Shown in pieces: positions 28,584-38,589 of a stretch of DNA of 64,000 nucleotides. Numbering within the stretch: position 1 is the first letter of the stretch; each line of letters begins with the position of its first letter. A program made the position numbers and the translations under genes. Origin of the DNA: Photobacterium profundum SS9 (GTDB lineage: Bacteria; Pseudomonadota; Gammaproteobacteria; Enterobacterales; Vibrionaceae). The stretch is from the NCBI RefSeq assembly GCF_000196255.1, contig NC_006370.1:2431411-2495410 (forward strand), written 5' to 3'. The notes beneath the pieces were generated by a model that made no database searches, was not told the origin of the DNA, and was given only the letters and a program-made list of their open reading frames with translations.

Positions 28584-29666
28584 ATGAATAAGAAAATTAT
28601 CGCATTAGCGGTGGCAGCAGCAGTAGTTTCAACAGCAACATCCGTTTCAGCAGCAACAGTGTACCAAGATGGCGCCTCTAAAGTGACCATCGGTGGTCGT
28701 TTAGCTGTTCGTGCTGAATATACTGAAAGTGTGAATGACCAAGACAGCACAACCAAGCTGGAAAACAACAGTTCGCGTATTAACTTTGGCTTTGAGCATG
28801 AAATGGTTCCAGGCTGGATAGCCGGAGCTAAAGCAGAATGGGGCTACGATGCACTCGCAAGTGGCAGCCAAGACTTCAGCAACCGTTTAGGCAATGTGTA
28901 CTTCCTTAACGAGCAAGTGGGTACAATTACACTGGGTAAACAATGGTCAACGTACTACGACATCACCGCTTGGACGGATGTGTTCTGGATCTATGGTGGT
29001 GAAGCGTCTGGTACGTACGATGGTCGTGCAGAAACAGACGGTCACGGTGATTCAGGTACAGGTCGTGCAAATGAGGCATTATCTTACCGTCAATCCATTA
29101 ATGGCCTGAATATTGGTGTGCAATACCAATTTGAAGGCGATGATATTAAAACAGGGGCTAGCACAACTCACCGTGAATACGGTCTACAAAGTGCCCTATC
29201 GTACGACTTTGATTTCGGTATTAGTCTAGGTGGTGCATACAGCCTTACAAAGTATGAAGGCCAAGCCGACGATAAAACATGGTCACTAGGTGCTTTATAC
29301 CAGTCAGATATGCTTTATGTTGCGGGCCAGTACGGTCAGTACGAAAACCACACTAGTGTAAATGGCAACCTGAAAAATGTGACGAATAAAGCGGGTGTAA
29401 GTGGCGTTGCTGAAAATGCAACTGGTTACGAATTCATTGCAGCTTATCTTGTTAGCGGTGGTGAGTACCAAGTATACGGTGGTTACAACGGTCTAGAAGA
29501 TGATGACACTAAAGCAGAATACTCATATGGCCTAATTGGTGCAGCATGGACACCAGGTAGCATGATTTTCTCTGCTGAATATAAGTTAGGCGTAACAGAT
29601 AAAGATAACTTAGGTAACGATTCAGGTGCTGATCAATTCGCAGTGCTAGCACGTTACAACTTCTAA
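28584..29666 (+). CDS. Outer-membrane general porin (OmpU/OmpC type)
   Basis: A 360-residue Gram-negative porin. A Sec signal (cleavage after VSA, mature start ATVYQD) is followed by alternating amphipathic strands with aromatic girdles and the terminal strand VLARYNF, whose C-terminal Phe is the outer-membrane insertion signal. The loop containing ITAWTDVFWIYGGEASG may be the constriction loop L3. The ribosome site is AAAGGAATTAT. A strong terminator follows, so it is transcribed alone. Confidence 0.9.
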   Translation: MNKKIIALAVAAAVVSTATSVSAATVYQDGASKVTIGGRLAVRAEYTESVNDQDSTTKLENNSSRINFGFEHEMVPGWIAGAKAEWGYDALASGSQDFSNRLGNVYFLNEQVGTITLGKQWSTYYDITAWTDVFWIYGGEASGTYDGRAETDGHGDSGTGRANEALSYRQSINGLNIGVQYQFEGDDIKTGASTTHREYGLQSALSYDFDFGISLGGAYSLTKYEGQADDKTWSLGALYQSDMLYVAGQYGQYENHTSVNGNLKNVTNKAGVSGVAENATGYEFIAAYLVSGGEYQVYGGYNGLEDDDTKAEYSYGLIGAAWTPGSMIFSAEYKLGVTDKDNLGNDSGADQFAVLARYNF

Positions 29667-29709
29667 GCAATACCGAACCGAATCCACTTTTATTTTTTTG
29701 CTTTATTTT

Positions 29710-29734
29710 GGCACTCTTTTGAGTGCCTTTTTTT
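29710..29734 (+). terminator. Rho-independent terminator of first porin
   Basis: Perfect 7-bp stem GGCACTC/GAGTGCC with a 4-nt loop and T7 tail. Confidence 0.93.
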
Positions 29735-29877
29735 ATTGCCAATCTTTTACAATAGCTCATCAAACCATTACTTCAAGTTATATATACACAAACCAATCAT
29801 CACGCACGATAATGCTTATTTATTAAATATTTACGTGAGTCTGGTTACCTTTTTATAAATATCCGGACTAGAGTTTA

Positions 29878-29910
29878 TTTCACGAAGTTAGTAGCTTGTT
29901 TTTCGTGAAA
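29878..29910 (+). promoter_or_regulatory. Inverted repeat in the leader of the second porin
   Basis: Perfect 9-bp arms TTTCACGAA (29878-29886) and TTCGTGAAA (29902-29910), 45 bp before the start codon. It could be a regulator site or a 5' UTR hairpin. Confidence 0.4.
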
Positions 29911-29954
29911 GCTTCGAGGAGTAACAAAATTATTCTAGTTAAGGGATGACAAAA

Positions 29955-30959
29955 ATGAATATGAAATTCATTGCCATCGCAGTGGCAGCGGCAACCGTTT
30001 CAATTCCAGTTTCAGCAGCAACAGTATATCAAGATGACAACACAGTCTTTAATATCGGAGGTCGAGCAGAAGTTCGCGGTAATATTTCAGATGCAAATAA
30101 AACAGCTACCAATGACAGTAGCTATAAAGATAAATCTCGTGTTCGTTTAACTGTCGATGGTAAACAAACATATAATTCAGACATTACTTTCGTCGGTAAA
30201 TATGAATTTGAGCTGACAGAAAAAACTGATGGCGGCTCTGATGATGTAGAAATGAATACTCGTCACTTATATGCTGGTGCCGAAACCAGTTTTGGTGATG
30301 TTTTTTATGGTCACCAAGTAAATGCCGTTACCTATATTACCGACTGGACAGATGTCGCCGAAACATTCAGTGGTTACACTAACGAATATAACGTCGCGAC
30401 AGCTGATCGGGCGAAAAATATGCTCCGTTACGCGACAACCACCAGCTATGGTTTAACATTCCAAGTTGACGGTAATTTTAATTCTGATAGCCAAAGTGAT
30501 GGTTATGGTACGATTGTTGCCTATGAACTACCTATCGGATTAGAACTCGGTGCTGGCTATGCCGCAAGTGATCAAACTTATGGTAATCAGTTTGATACTG
30601 ACTCATCAGACACTTACCTGCTAGCCGCTAAATATGCCAATGATGGGATCTGGCTGTCAGCCATGTATCAAGGTGGTGATATTTCGTTCGATGGCACCAG
30701 TGATTCTGATTTCAGTGCCGTAGACCTGTATGCAGGTTACTCATTTGGCGATAACACCGTCAACATGACATATAACTACTACTCAGCTGATGACATTGGA
30801 GCGTTAGATATCGACTTCATCGGTATTGAATATGCGCGCTACATGGGCAGTGTTGCTCTCTTTGGCAGCTACAAGTTCAATTTACTTGATGAAGGTGAAG
30901 GTGGCGAAGGTGATAATGATGAAGATGAATTACAGCTTGGTTTACGCTACGGCTTCTAA
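29955..30959 (+). CDS. Outer-membrane porin-like protein
   Basis: A 334-residue beta-barrel protein with a signal peptide ending VSA and a mature start ATVYQDDNTVFNIGGRAEVRG, similar to the preceding porin. The last strand ends LQLGLRYGF with the terminal Phe. An acidic stretch (EGEGGEGDNDEDE) just before the final strand is unusual and probably lies in the last external loop. I chose the ATG at 29955 because AAGGG abuts the alternative ATG at 29946 but is properly spaced from this one. It is likely a diverged paralogue of the 28584 porin. Confidence 0.85.
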   Translation: MNMKFIAIAVAAATVSIPVSAATVYQDDNTVFNIGGRAEVRGNISDANKTATNDSSYKDKSRVRLTVDGKQTYNSDITFVGKYEFELTEKTDGGSDDVEMNTRHLYAGAETSFGDVFYGHQVNAVTYITDWTDVAETFSGYTNEYNVATADRAKNMLRYATTTSYGLTFQVDGNFNSDSQSDGYGTIVAYELPIGLELGAGYAASDQTYGNQFDTDSSDTYLLAAKYANDGIWLSAMYQGGDISFDGTSDSDFSAVDLYAGYSFGDNTVNMTYNYYSADDIGALDIDFIGIEYARYMGSVALFGSYKFNLLDEGEGGEGDNDEDELQLGLRYGF

Positions 30960-31020
30960 GCTGCTTTATTTAAATCCTGCTGCATTTAAGCTCTATTGCA
31001 TTTAATCATATGCCACAATA

Positions 31021-31046
31021 AAAGCACTCACAGTGAGTGCTTTTTT
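31021..31046 (+). terminator. Rho-independent terminator of second porin
   Basis: Stem AAGCACTCA/TGAGTGCTT with a short loop and TTTTTT tail. Confidence 0.92.
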
Positions 31047-31181
31047 GTTTCAAAAAACTATTCTAATCACACCTTTTCCTCTCGACATTCTGTATTATTC
31101 CCTCTGCCATTTATCGGCAAGGTACAGTTATCAAACAATGAAAAAACAAGGCCGATCGTTTCATGTAACACTATACTTACA

Positions 31182-31230
31182 ATCGCAGATATAGTGGCTG
31201 TCAAGACTAGAAGAACATCATATATTGTGT
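31182..31230 (+). promoter_or_regulatory. Candidate NrdR box pair upstream of nrdJa
   Basis: ACATCATATATTGTGT at 31215-31230 matches 14 of 16 positions of the NrdR consensus ACACWATATATWGTGT. A much weaker match (10 of 16) occurs 33 bp upstream at 31182-31197, close to the three-turn spacing usual for NrdR pairs. The location, about 130-180 bp before a ribonucleotide reductase gene, is appropriate. The remaining sequence from 31047 to 31359 shows no cobalamin riboswitch. Confidence 0.45.
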
Positions 31231-31359
31231 TTTCATCTGTCGCCTCAACAGAAGAGACAACCATGAATTGGCTCTTAAACACACATAATGCAGTCTGGAT
31301 GACGCATTAAACTGTGTCTGTTGTGCTTGAATTACAACAAACATAAAGGTGCATTCATA

Positions 31360-33510
31360 ATGGCGAAAACCTCAACAGCTTCTGAAGTATCTCAAGTAAT
31401 CGATATTGCATACCAATCTACCTCTATGGAGATCTGGGACAGTAAATATCGTCTCAAGACTAAGCATGGAATCGCTATTGATGAGACTGTGGATGATACC
31501 TTCAAACGTGTTGCTCGCGCGTTAGCTGATTTAGAAAAAGATAAAGTCAAAGAACATTGGTACAACGAATTCTTGTGGGCACTGCGTAACGGTGCTATCC
31601 CTGCTGGTCGTATCACCTCTAATGCAGGTGCTTTTGAACACAAGCCTGCTACCTCGACCATTAACTGTACAGTATCAGGTACTATCGAAGATTCGATGGA
31701 TGATATTTTAGGTAAGGTTCACGAAGCGGGTCTTACCTTAAAAGCAGGTTGTGGCATTGGATATGATTTCTCGACACTTCGCCCACGTGGTGCTTTTGTA
31801 GCTGGTGCAGGTGCTTATACGTCTGGTCCACTGTCTTTCATGGATATCTATGACAAGATGTGTTTCACCGTGTCTTCGGCAGGTGGTCGTCGTGGTGCGC
31901 AAATGGGCACCATGGATATCCGCCATCCAGACATTATCGATTTCATTCGTGCTAAGCGCGAAGATGGTCGCCTACGCCAATTCAACTTATCACTTTTAAT
32001 TTCTGAAGAATTTGTTCAAGCCGTTAAGAACGATAAAGACTGGAGCCTTGTCTTCCCTGTAACCGCAAAAGAAGCGAAACAAGATAACCTCGATCTACAT
32101 ACTGATTCTTCAGTCATGTGGACAGATTGGCCGCTGACTGAAGGTTTAGTGGAAGACAAAGACGGTCGCGTCGCATGTAAAATTTACCGTACCTTGCCTG
32201 CGCGTAAGTTATGGAACGTTATTATGACATCAACCTATGACTATGCTGAACCAGGCTTTATTCTGATTGATAAAGTAAACCAGATGAACAACAACTGGTT
32301 CTGTGAAGAGATCCGTGCCACTAACCCTTGCGGTGAACAGCCTCTTCCACCTTATGGCGCGTGTCTTTTAGGTTCTATTAACCTCACAAAATTTGTCCGT
32401 GACCCATTTACGAATACCGCTGCATTTGATTGGGATGGTTTCCGTCGTGTCGTGGCTACTTTCACACGCATGCTAGACAACGTTGTAGAAATCAATCAGC
32501 TACCACTTGAAAAGCAACGTCATGAAATTATGCATAAACGTCGCCACGGTATGGGTTTCTTAGGGCTTGGATCTACAACAACCATGCTAAAGCATAAGTA
32601 CGGTAGCGCAGCATCGATTGCCTTTACAGAGCAAGTGGCACAAGAGCTTGCGATAACGGGTTGGAAAGAAGCCCTAAGCCTTGCCAAAGAAAAAGGCGCA
32701 GCGCCAGTCATGGAGCAAGAATTTACCATTACCGCCAAAATGATACGTCAGCGCCCAGAAATGGCAGATGATGGCATCAAGGTAGGTGATAAAATAAAAG
32801 GTAAAGTACTGCATGCCAAGTACAGCCGCTACATGCAGCAAGTTGCTGAAATTGAACCTGAGCTGATAGAAGCATTATCAACAGTTGGGGCACGTTTCAC
32901 CCACCATAGTTCCATTGCGCCAACGGGTACTATTTCATTATCGTTAGCGAATAACGCAAGTAACGGTATTGAACCAAGCTTTGCACATCACTACACGCGT
33001 AACGTCATCGTTACAGGTAAGAAAACAAAAGAAAATGTTAATGTATATAGCTTTGAATTACTGGCCTATCGCGAGCTAGTGAATAGCAAAGCAATGCCAT
33101 ACAGCACAGATGAAGAAACTCAACTGCCAGAATACTTCATTACCGCAGATGATATTACACCAAGCCAGCATGTCGATGTTCAAGCAGCAGCTCAACGCTG
33201 GATTGATTCTTCAATTTCCAAAACCGCCAATATACCAACAGACTTCCCTTTCGAAGACTTTCAAGACATTTATATGAATGCCTACGATAAAGGTTTGAAG
33301 GGTTGTACTACTTTCCGCTTTAATCCAGAAGTATTCCAAGGTGTACTCGTAAAAGAGAGTGACCTTGAAAATACAACGTACGTTTTCAACTTAGAAGACG
33401 GCTCAACAATTGAAGCTAAGGGCAACGAAGAGATTGAATATGACGGTGAAACACACACCGCAGCCAATCTTTACGATGCGCTTAAAGAAGGTTACTACGG
33501 TAAGTATTAA
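31360..33510 (+). CDS. nrdJa: Adenosylcobalamin-dependent class II ribonucleotide reductase, large part
   Basis: A 716-residue catalytic protein. The barrel contains the redox cysteine C103 (STINCTVSGT) and the thiyl-radical site NPCGEQ with C324 and E326, followed by PYGACLLGSINL. A tyrosine radical partner or glycyl-radical motif is absent. The C-terminal part with the reducing cysteines is supplied by the next gene, nrdJb, the split arrangement known from Pseudomonas. I chose the ATG at 31360 (AAAGGTG upstream). The enzyme works with or without oxygen but needs vitamin B12; btuC and btuD are found 13 kb away. Confidence 0.92.
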   Translation: MAKTSTASEVSQVIDIAYQSTSMEIWDSKYRLKTKHGIAIDETVDDTFKRVARALADLEKDKVKEHWYNEFLWALRNGAIPAGRITSNAGAFEHKPATSTINCTVSGTIEDSMDDILGKVHEAGLTLKAGCGIGYDFSTLRPRGAFVAGAGAYTSGPLSFMDIYDKMCFTVSSAGGRRGAQMGTMDIRHPDIIDFIRAKREDGRLRQFNLSLLISEEFVQAVKNDKDWSLVFPVTAKEAKQDNLDLHTDSSVMWTDWPLTEGLVEDKDGRVACKIYRTLPARKLWNVIMTSTYDYAEPGFILIDKVNQMNNNWFCEEIRATNPCGEQPLPPYGACLLGSINLTKFVRDPFTNTAAFDWDGFRRVVATFTRMLDNVVEINQLPLEKQRHEIMHKRRHGMGFLGLGSTTTMLKHKYGSAASIAFTEQVAQELAITGWKEALSLAKEKGAAPVMEQEFTITAKMIRQRPEMADDGIKVGDKIKGKVLHAKYSRYMQQVAEIEPELIEALSTVGARFTHHSSIAPTGTISLSLANNASNGIEPSFAHHYTRNVIVTGKKTKENVNVYSFELLAYRELVNSKAMPYSTDEETQLPEYFITADDITPSQHVDVQAAAQRWIDSSISKTANIPTDFPFEDFQDIYMNAYDKGLKGCTTFRFNPEVFQGVLVKESDLENTTYVFNLEDGSTIEAKGNEEIEYDGETHTAANLYDALKEGYYGKY

Positions 33511-33530
33511 GTTAGAAAGGTTATACATTC

Positions 33531-34238
33531 ATGGTTCAGAAAATTAGCAGTAAAATCGTGGGCTTTAAAGTAAAAAGCCAAGAGACTGAAGTACAGGCAG
33601 AGCCAGTACAACCTGAAGTGATTGTTGAGCACATGCATGAAAACATGCCTCGTCCTGACATTCTTTTAGGCACAACATACAAGCTGAAAACGCCCGAGCA
33701 CATCTCTGAGCATTCTTTGTTTATTACCATCAATGATGTGGTTTTAAATGAAGGTACAGTGCATGAAGTACGTTGCCCATTCGAGGTTTTCATTAACTCA
33801 AAAAGCTTAGAGCACTATCAGTGGATTGTTGCCCTAACCCGTATTATGTCTGCTGTATTCCGTAAAGGTGGAGACTGTACGTTCTTAGTAGAAGAATTAC
33901 GTTCAGTGTTCGATCCAAAAGGCGGTTACTGGAATAAAGGCAAATATGTACCTTCTTTAATTGCTGAAATCGGTAATATTATCGAACAGCACTTAACGAA
34001 AATTGGCATGATGGGTGTGCCTGAAGTGGATGTACACCAAAAAGCATTTTTAGACGCTAAAAAAGCAGAGCTTGCAGGCAAAGTAGTTGAAGAGAAAATT
34101 GCTGAAAACGCTGAATCTGAAAGCAACAGCAGTTTTCCACCAAGTGCCACCTTATGCTACAAGTGCCACACTAAAGCGATGATAATCAAGGATGGTTGCC
34201 AGACGTGCTTAAATTGTGGCGACTCTAAATGCGGTTAA
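33531..34238 (+). CDS. nrdJb: Class II ribonucleotide reductase, small C-terminal part
   Basis: A 235-residue protein 20 bp after nrdJa. A TSCPD-type domain lies at about residues 60-150 (HEVRCPFEVFINSKSLEHYQWIVALTRIMSAVFR). The C-terminus has four to six cysteines (LCYKCHTKAMIIKDGCQTCLNCGDSKC) forming a probable zinc site and the mobile redox pair that re-reduces the active site. It is required with nrdJa for deoxynucleotide synthesis. Confidence 0.9.
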   Translation: MVQKISSKIVGFKVKSQETEVQAEPVQPEVIVEHMHENMPRPDILLGTTYKLKTPEHISEHSLFITINDVVLNEGTVHEVRCPFEVFINSKSLEHYQWIVALTRIMSAVFRKGGDCTFLVEELRSVFDPKGGYWNKGKYVPSLIAEIGNIIEQHLTKIGMMGVPEVDVHQKAFLDAKKAELAGKVVEEKIAENAESESNSSFPPSATLCYKCHTKAMIIKDGCQTCLNCGDSKCG

Positions 34239-34278
34239 TATACTTAACCGTATTATAAGAAATAATCACCACCACACT

Positions 34279-34303
34279 AAAGGGGCTTACGCCCCTTTTT
34301 TTA
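34279..34303 (+). terminator. Rho-independent terminator of nrdJab
   Basis: Stem AAGGGGC/GCCCCTT with a 4-nt loop and a T7 tail, 40 bp after nrdJb. Confidence 0.92.
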
Positions 34304-34662
34304 TCCATCATTATTATTCATCCCTTTCAACGCTAATCCCCAACCAACCGCCATAACGCAACACAAATAAAACAGAGATGCAACACCGCCATAACCATCA
34401 CCGTCTTTATCTTGGTTAACTGCACAGTTATCAGTCTAGACACTTAAATGTATGATAAATATGCGCTATTAATATGAACCATAGATACACAAAAGCCGAT
34501 ACACCAGCTGTAGGCATCAACTCCCTATTCACTCCTTTCACTAAAGTGGAATCTGTCCTTACCGAGTTCCTCTTCACTACCCCTGGCGCAGACTTTTTTA
34601 CCGATTTTTTCGGAGAATAACTATCGCAACGATTTTGTTTCATAAAAGCTAGGAGACTCACT
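34304..34662. other. Promoter region of yidE
   Basis: 359 bp with no convincing gene. A minus-strand frame here runs far into yidE and looks like a shadow. Confidence 0.3.
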
Positions 34663-36321
34663 ATGAGTGATATTGCACTATCTATCAGCATATTAGCGCT
34701 GGTTGCGGTGCTGGGCTTATGGATTGGGAATTGGCGTATTTGTGGTGTTGGATTAGGGATTGGCGGGGTGCTGTTTGGCGGCATTTTTGTTGGTCACTTT
34801 ACTGACTCATGGGGCGTTGCTCTCGATTCACATACCCTGCACTTTATACAAGAATTCGGGTTAATACTGTTTGTGTATACAATTGGTATTCAAGTAGGAC
34901 CCGGATTCTTTGCTTCACTACGAAGTTCCGGTCTTAAACTCAACGCCTTTGCTGCATTGGTCGTTTTACTAGGCTGCATTGTTGCTATCGGTTTGTATAA
35001 AATATTTGATGTTCCATTACCTGTTATTCTCGGTATTTTCTCGGGTGCTGTCACTAATACCCCGTCACTTGGTGCTGGTCAGCAGATACTCACTGAACTT
35101 GGTGCACAAGAAGGTATGCTTGACCTAACAGGCATGGGCTATGCTGTTGCGTACCCTTTTGGTATTTGTGGAATTTTATTAACCATGTGGATTTTACGTC
35201 TGGCTTTTCGTGTCAATGTTGACAAAGAAGCGGAAGAGTTTGAAGTTCAGAACGGTCATAAAAAACAAAACTTACACACCCTTAACGTTGCTATTCGTAA
35301 TCCCAACTTAAACGGTTTGCAGCTTAAAGATGTACCAGCATTAGCTGAGGGTGACATTGTTTGTTCACGCTTAAAACGAGGCGAGAAATTGCATGTTCCC
35401 CGCCCTGATACGCGAATTGAAACAAATGACTTGCTCCACTTAGTCGGCGCTAAACACGCCCTCGAAAAAGCACGATTAGTGATTGGTGAAGTTGTAGATG
35501 CATCACTATCAACCCGAGGTACAGATCTAAGGGTTCAGCGATTAGTGGTAACCAATGAAATCGTTTTGGGCAAAAAAATTAGCCACCTTGATCTCAAAGA
35601 AAAATATGACGTTGTGGTATCACGCTTAAACCGAGCAGGTGTTGAATTAGTACCGACAAGCCAAACGACATTACAATTTGGTGATATTTTAAACCTTGTT
35701 GGGCGCCAAGAAGCCATCGAATCTGTTAGTGGTATTGTGGGTAATGCCCATCAAAAATTACAACAGGTACAAATGCTGCCAGTATTTGTGGGTATTGGTT
35801 TAGGGGTTTTATTGGGGTCGATTCCTTTCTATTTACCGGGGTTTCCAGCCGCAATTAAACTTGGCTTAGCAGGTGGACCGTTACTTGTCGCACTCATACT
35901 TGCTCGTATAGGCAGTATTGGTAAGTTATATTGGTTTATGCCACCCAGTGCTAACTTGGCATTACGAGAAATAGGGATAGTGCTATTTCTTGCCGTTGTT
36001 GGGTTAAAATCTGGTGGTGGCTTTGTTGATACACTGGTAAACGGTGACGGTTTAAGTTGGATGGGCTACGGTATTGTTATCACCTTAGTGCCTCTTCTTA
36101 CTGTCGGCTTTTTAGCACGTATTGTGGGGCAGCTTAATTACCTTACTATCTGTGGCATGCTGGCGGGTTCGATGACCGATCCACCAGCTCTTGCTTTTGC
36201 CAATGGCTTACATCCAACAAGTGGGGCTTCAGCGCTATCGTACGCAACAGTCTATCCATTAGTGATGTGTTTACGAATATTATCACCACAAATACTCGCC
36301 TTATTATTATGGGCTGTTTAA
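34663..36321 (+). CDS. yidE: AspT/YidE-family membrane transporter with RCK_C domains
   Basis: A 552-residue protein almost the same length as E. coli YidE. It has two duplicated membrane halves (each starting with a [17 protein letters not shown] segment and containing [19 protein letters not shown] and [16 protein letters not shown]) with two cytoplasmic TrkA-C/RCK_C domains between them (about residues 190-375). Motifs [14 protein letters not shown] and [13 protein letters not shown] are the paired discontinuous helices of the aspartate:alanine exchanger family. The physiological substrate of YidE is not established. Confidence 0.92.
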   Translation: MSDIALSISILALVAVLGLWIGNWRICGVGLGIGGVLFGGIFVGHFTDSWGVALDSHTLHFIQEFGLILFVYTIGIQVGPGFFASLRSSGLKLNAFAALVVLLGCIVAIGLYKIFDVPLPVILGIFSGAVTNTPSLGAGQQILTELGAQEGMLDLTGMGYAVAYPFGICGILLTMWILRLAFRVNVDKEAEEFEVQNGHKKQNLHTLNVAIRNPNLNGLQLKDVPALAEGDIVCSRLKRGEKLHVPRPDTRIETNDLLHLVGAKHALEKARLVIGEVVDASLSTRGTDLRVQRLVVTNEIVLGKKISHLDLKEKYDVVVSRLNRAGVELVPTSQTTLQFGDILNLVGRQEAIESVSGIVGNAHQKLQQVQMLPVFVGIGLGVLLGSIPFYLPGFPAAIKLGLAGGPLLVALILARIGSIGKLYWFMPPSANLALREIGIVLFLAVVGLKSGGGFVDTLVNGDGLSWMGYGIVITLVPLLTVGFLARIVGQLNYLTICGMLAGSMTDPPALAFANGLHPTSGASALSYATVYPLVMCLRILSPQILALLLWAV

Positions 36322-36347
36322 TGCATATTAAATAAATAGGTAAACAT

Positions 36348-36387
36348 AAGTATAAAAGTCACAATGCGTGGCTTTTATACTTTTATT
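36348..36387 (+). terminator. Terminator of yidE
   Basis: 15-bp stem (AAGTATAAAAGTCAC / GTGGCTTTTATACTT, one G-U) with a short loop, then TTTTA. Confidence 0.72.
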
Positions 36388-36719
36388 GCAATGCAGAAGC
36401 TAAATCGGATAATTATTTAATATTTATTTGTATTTTAATTCAAACATCAACCTACCTGTAATTTTTTTATAAGCAGAAGCAGAATCACGCTTTTAATAGA
36501 AAGTAAATCTTAGCGAAGAGACATGACGTATTGACTGCCTAATTAAGTACATATAAAAGCTCGAGTTTATAGACGCCAGAATAACTATATATATAAAGTG
36601 GTTATTGTAAAAACAGTATTAAACAGTAAACTTTCAACACGCCCTGCCGATATAGATTAAAGATATAGAAGAGAGTAAAAACATTATAAATATAAATATG
36701 AAACAGGATCCATATTATT
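36388..36719. other. AT-rich promoter region of the chemoreceptor gene
   Basis: About 330 bp, very AT-rich, with no ORF or hairpin of note. Confidence 0.3.
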
Positions 36720-38405
36720 ATGAACAAACTCAATTTAAAGAGCAAATTATTGCTGCTCAGCTTACTACCAGTGTTTATTATCATGAGTGTCGCGATTGGC
36801 ATTGTTCTTAATTTAGAAAGCAAAGCATTAGATGAACAAGTCGAACACTTCAATAACAAATTAATTAGCGAACGAAAAAGTCAGCTTAAAGATGCAGTTA
36901 ACATCAACAAACATGCTGTTGAGAATATCCTCGCCGCCAATAGTGATAAAAAGCTGGCTATTCAACAAATTCGGAAGCTGCTGCTTCCGCTGAGATTTGC
37001 GATTAACAATACCGGCTACATTTTTATCTACGACAAGAATGGCAACAACATTGTTCATGCCGCAAGCCCGGAGAAACAAGATAAAAACCATCGGGGTATG
37101 ACAGATCCGAACGGCGTCAAAATTCTTGAGAAACTGTACCAAGCCGCGCAACAAGGTGGGGGTTTCGTCGACTATGTTCATCCGAAAGACGGCAATCCTA
37201 CCCCACAGCCTAAACTCAGTTACGCCGCTTCAATCAAAAACACAGACTGGTTTATCGGTACGGGTGTATATATTGATGATATTAATAACGAAGTTTCTGA
37301 ATACCAGTTAGCGGCTCAAAATGAAATGAATGAGCGTTTTAATATTGTTCTACTCACTTCTGGCATTTTAAGTCTATTGACGATTTTTACGATCATTTTC
37401 ACTGCGAATCGTATTATACGACCTGTACAGAATATGGTTGAAACATTGAATGATATTGCCGACGGTGAAGGTGATTTAACCCGCCGCCTTGATATCAATG
37501 GTCATGATGAAATTGCGCAGCTGGGCAACGCATTCAACCGTTTTGCCACTAAATTACAAAACATCATCCGACAAGTCTCCACAGTAACGGATCAAGTATC
37601 CGGTGCTGCGAGTAATATTCATAATCAAACAGCCAGTCTTACTCGTCAGCTCCAAGAGCATAACAACGAAACTGAACAAGTTGTCACCGCGGTCACTGAG
37701 ATGAGCTCAGCAGCAAGTGAAGTGGCAATGAATGCGAATGAAGTTTCAAGCGCAACCAGTGATGCAAGCCAAGATTCCATCGTCGCCCAACAACGTGTCG
37801 ATACATCTGTTATTTCAATCTCTGCATTAGTTGAAGAAGTCGATCAGGCAGCACAACATATTCATTCGTTAAACCAGCAATCTCAAAAAATCGATAATGT
37901 ATTAAAAGTGATCGGTGAAATTGCAGAGCAAACTAACCTACTCGCTTTAAATGCAGCAATTGAAGCTGCACGGGCTGGCGAGCAAGGTCGTGGGTTTGCT
38001 GTCGTTGCAGATGAAGTGCGTGGGTTAGCAAGCCGTACTCAATCAAGTACCAAAGAAATTAAAGAAATGTTAGATGAACTGCATCGATTAGTGTCGCAGG
38101 CAGTAACTTCGATGGATCATAGTCAATCAACCTGTACTGAAGCGGTGGATGCTGCAAATTTAATTACAGATAGCCTTTCTTCTGTTACGGGCGCAGTTGA
38201 ATCAATTAATGATATGACAAGTCAAATCGCGACGGCTGCAACAGAACAAAGTTCGGTCACCGATGAAATCAATCGTAATATGGTTTCTATACAAGATATC
38301 GTGACCGATTTAATTCATTCGAGCAGCGACTCTGAAAAAATAGTTAATGAGCTTAACCAGGCTGGTAGTGAGCTGAAAAGTTTGGTTGGGCAGTTTAAAG
38401 TATAA
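36720..38405 (+). CDS. Methyl-accepting chemotaxis protein with single-Cache sensor
   Basis: A 561-residue chemoreceptor. TM1 is at about residues 11-31, a periplasmic single Cache (Cache_2) domain follows with [21 protein letters not shown] and the [11 protein letters not shown] end, TM2 is at about 207-230, then a HAMP domain ([29 protein letters not shown]). The highly conserved signalling tip [21 protein letters not shown] and [12 protein letters not shown] lies near residues 400-440. It signals to CheA/CheW. Ligands of related Cache_2 receptors are small organic acids, but the ligand here is unknown. No CheB/CheR tether pentapeptide is seen. Confidence 0.92.
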   Translation: MNKLNLKSKLLLLSLLPVFIIMSVAIGIVLNLESKALDEQVEHFNNKLISERKSQLKDAVNINKHAVENILAANSDKKLAIQQIRKLLLPLRFAINNTGYIFIYDKNGNNIVHAASPEKQDKNHRGMTDPNGVKILEKLYQAAQQGGGFVDYVHPKDGNPTPQPKLSYAASIKNTDWFIGTGVYIDDINNEVSEYQLAAQNEMNERFNIVLLTSGILSLLTIFTIIFTANRIIRPVQNMVETLNDIADGEGDLTRRLDINGHDEIAQLGNAFNRFATKLQNIIRQVSTVTDQVSGAASNIHNQTASLTRQLQEHNNETEQVVTAVTEMSSAASEVAMNANEVSSATSDASQDSIVAQQRVDTSVISISALVEEVDQAAQHIHSLNQQSQKIDNVLKVIGEIAEQTNLLALNAAIEAARAGEQGRGFAVVADEVRGLASRTQSSTKEIKEMLDELHRLVSQAVTSMDHSQSTCTEAVDAANLITDSLSSVTGAVESINDMTSQIATAATEQSSVTDEINRNMVSIQDIVTDLIHSSSDSEKIVNELNQAGSELKSLVGQFKV

Positions 38406-38436
38406 ATACATCAAATATTTATATTCCATTCACATT

Positions 38437-38464
38437 AAATGGCAGCCCTTAGGTTGCCATTTTT
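38437..38464 (+). terminator. Rho-independent terminator of the chemoreceptor gene
   Basis: Stem AATGGCA/TGCCATT with a 10-nt loop and TTTT tail. Confidence 0.78.
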
Positions 38465-38589
38465 GTATTCAAGCCTGCCAAAATCAACATCTGCCCTCTC
38501 TTCGAGCTTTTGATACAACTAACATTTTTGCACTGATAATCTATGTAAACTGCCGCACACTTTTAGTATCACAATAAATGAACAACTTT

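Noticed and set aside
31047..31359. Cobalamin riboswitch upstream of nrdJa
   Set aside because: The B12-box and surrounding stems were not found; the frame at 30996-31310 also has no recognisable protein features.
34431..34784. Minus-strand 117-residue frame overlapping yidE
   Set aside because: Proline/serine-rich, overlaps the well-conserved yidE start, and has no family features.
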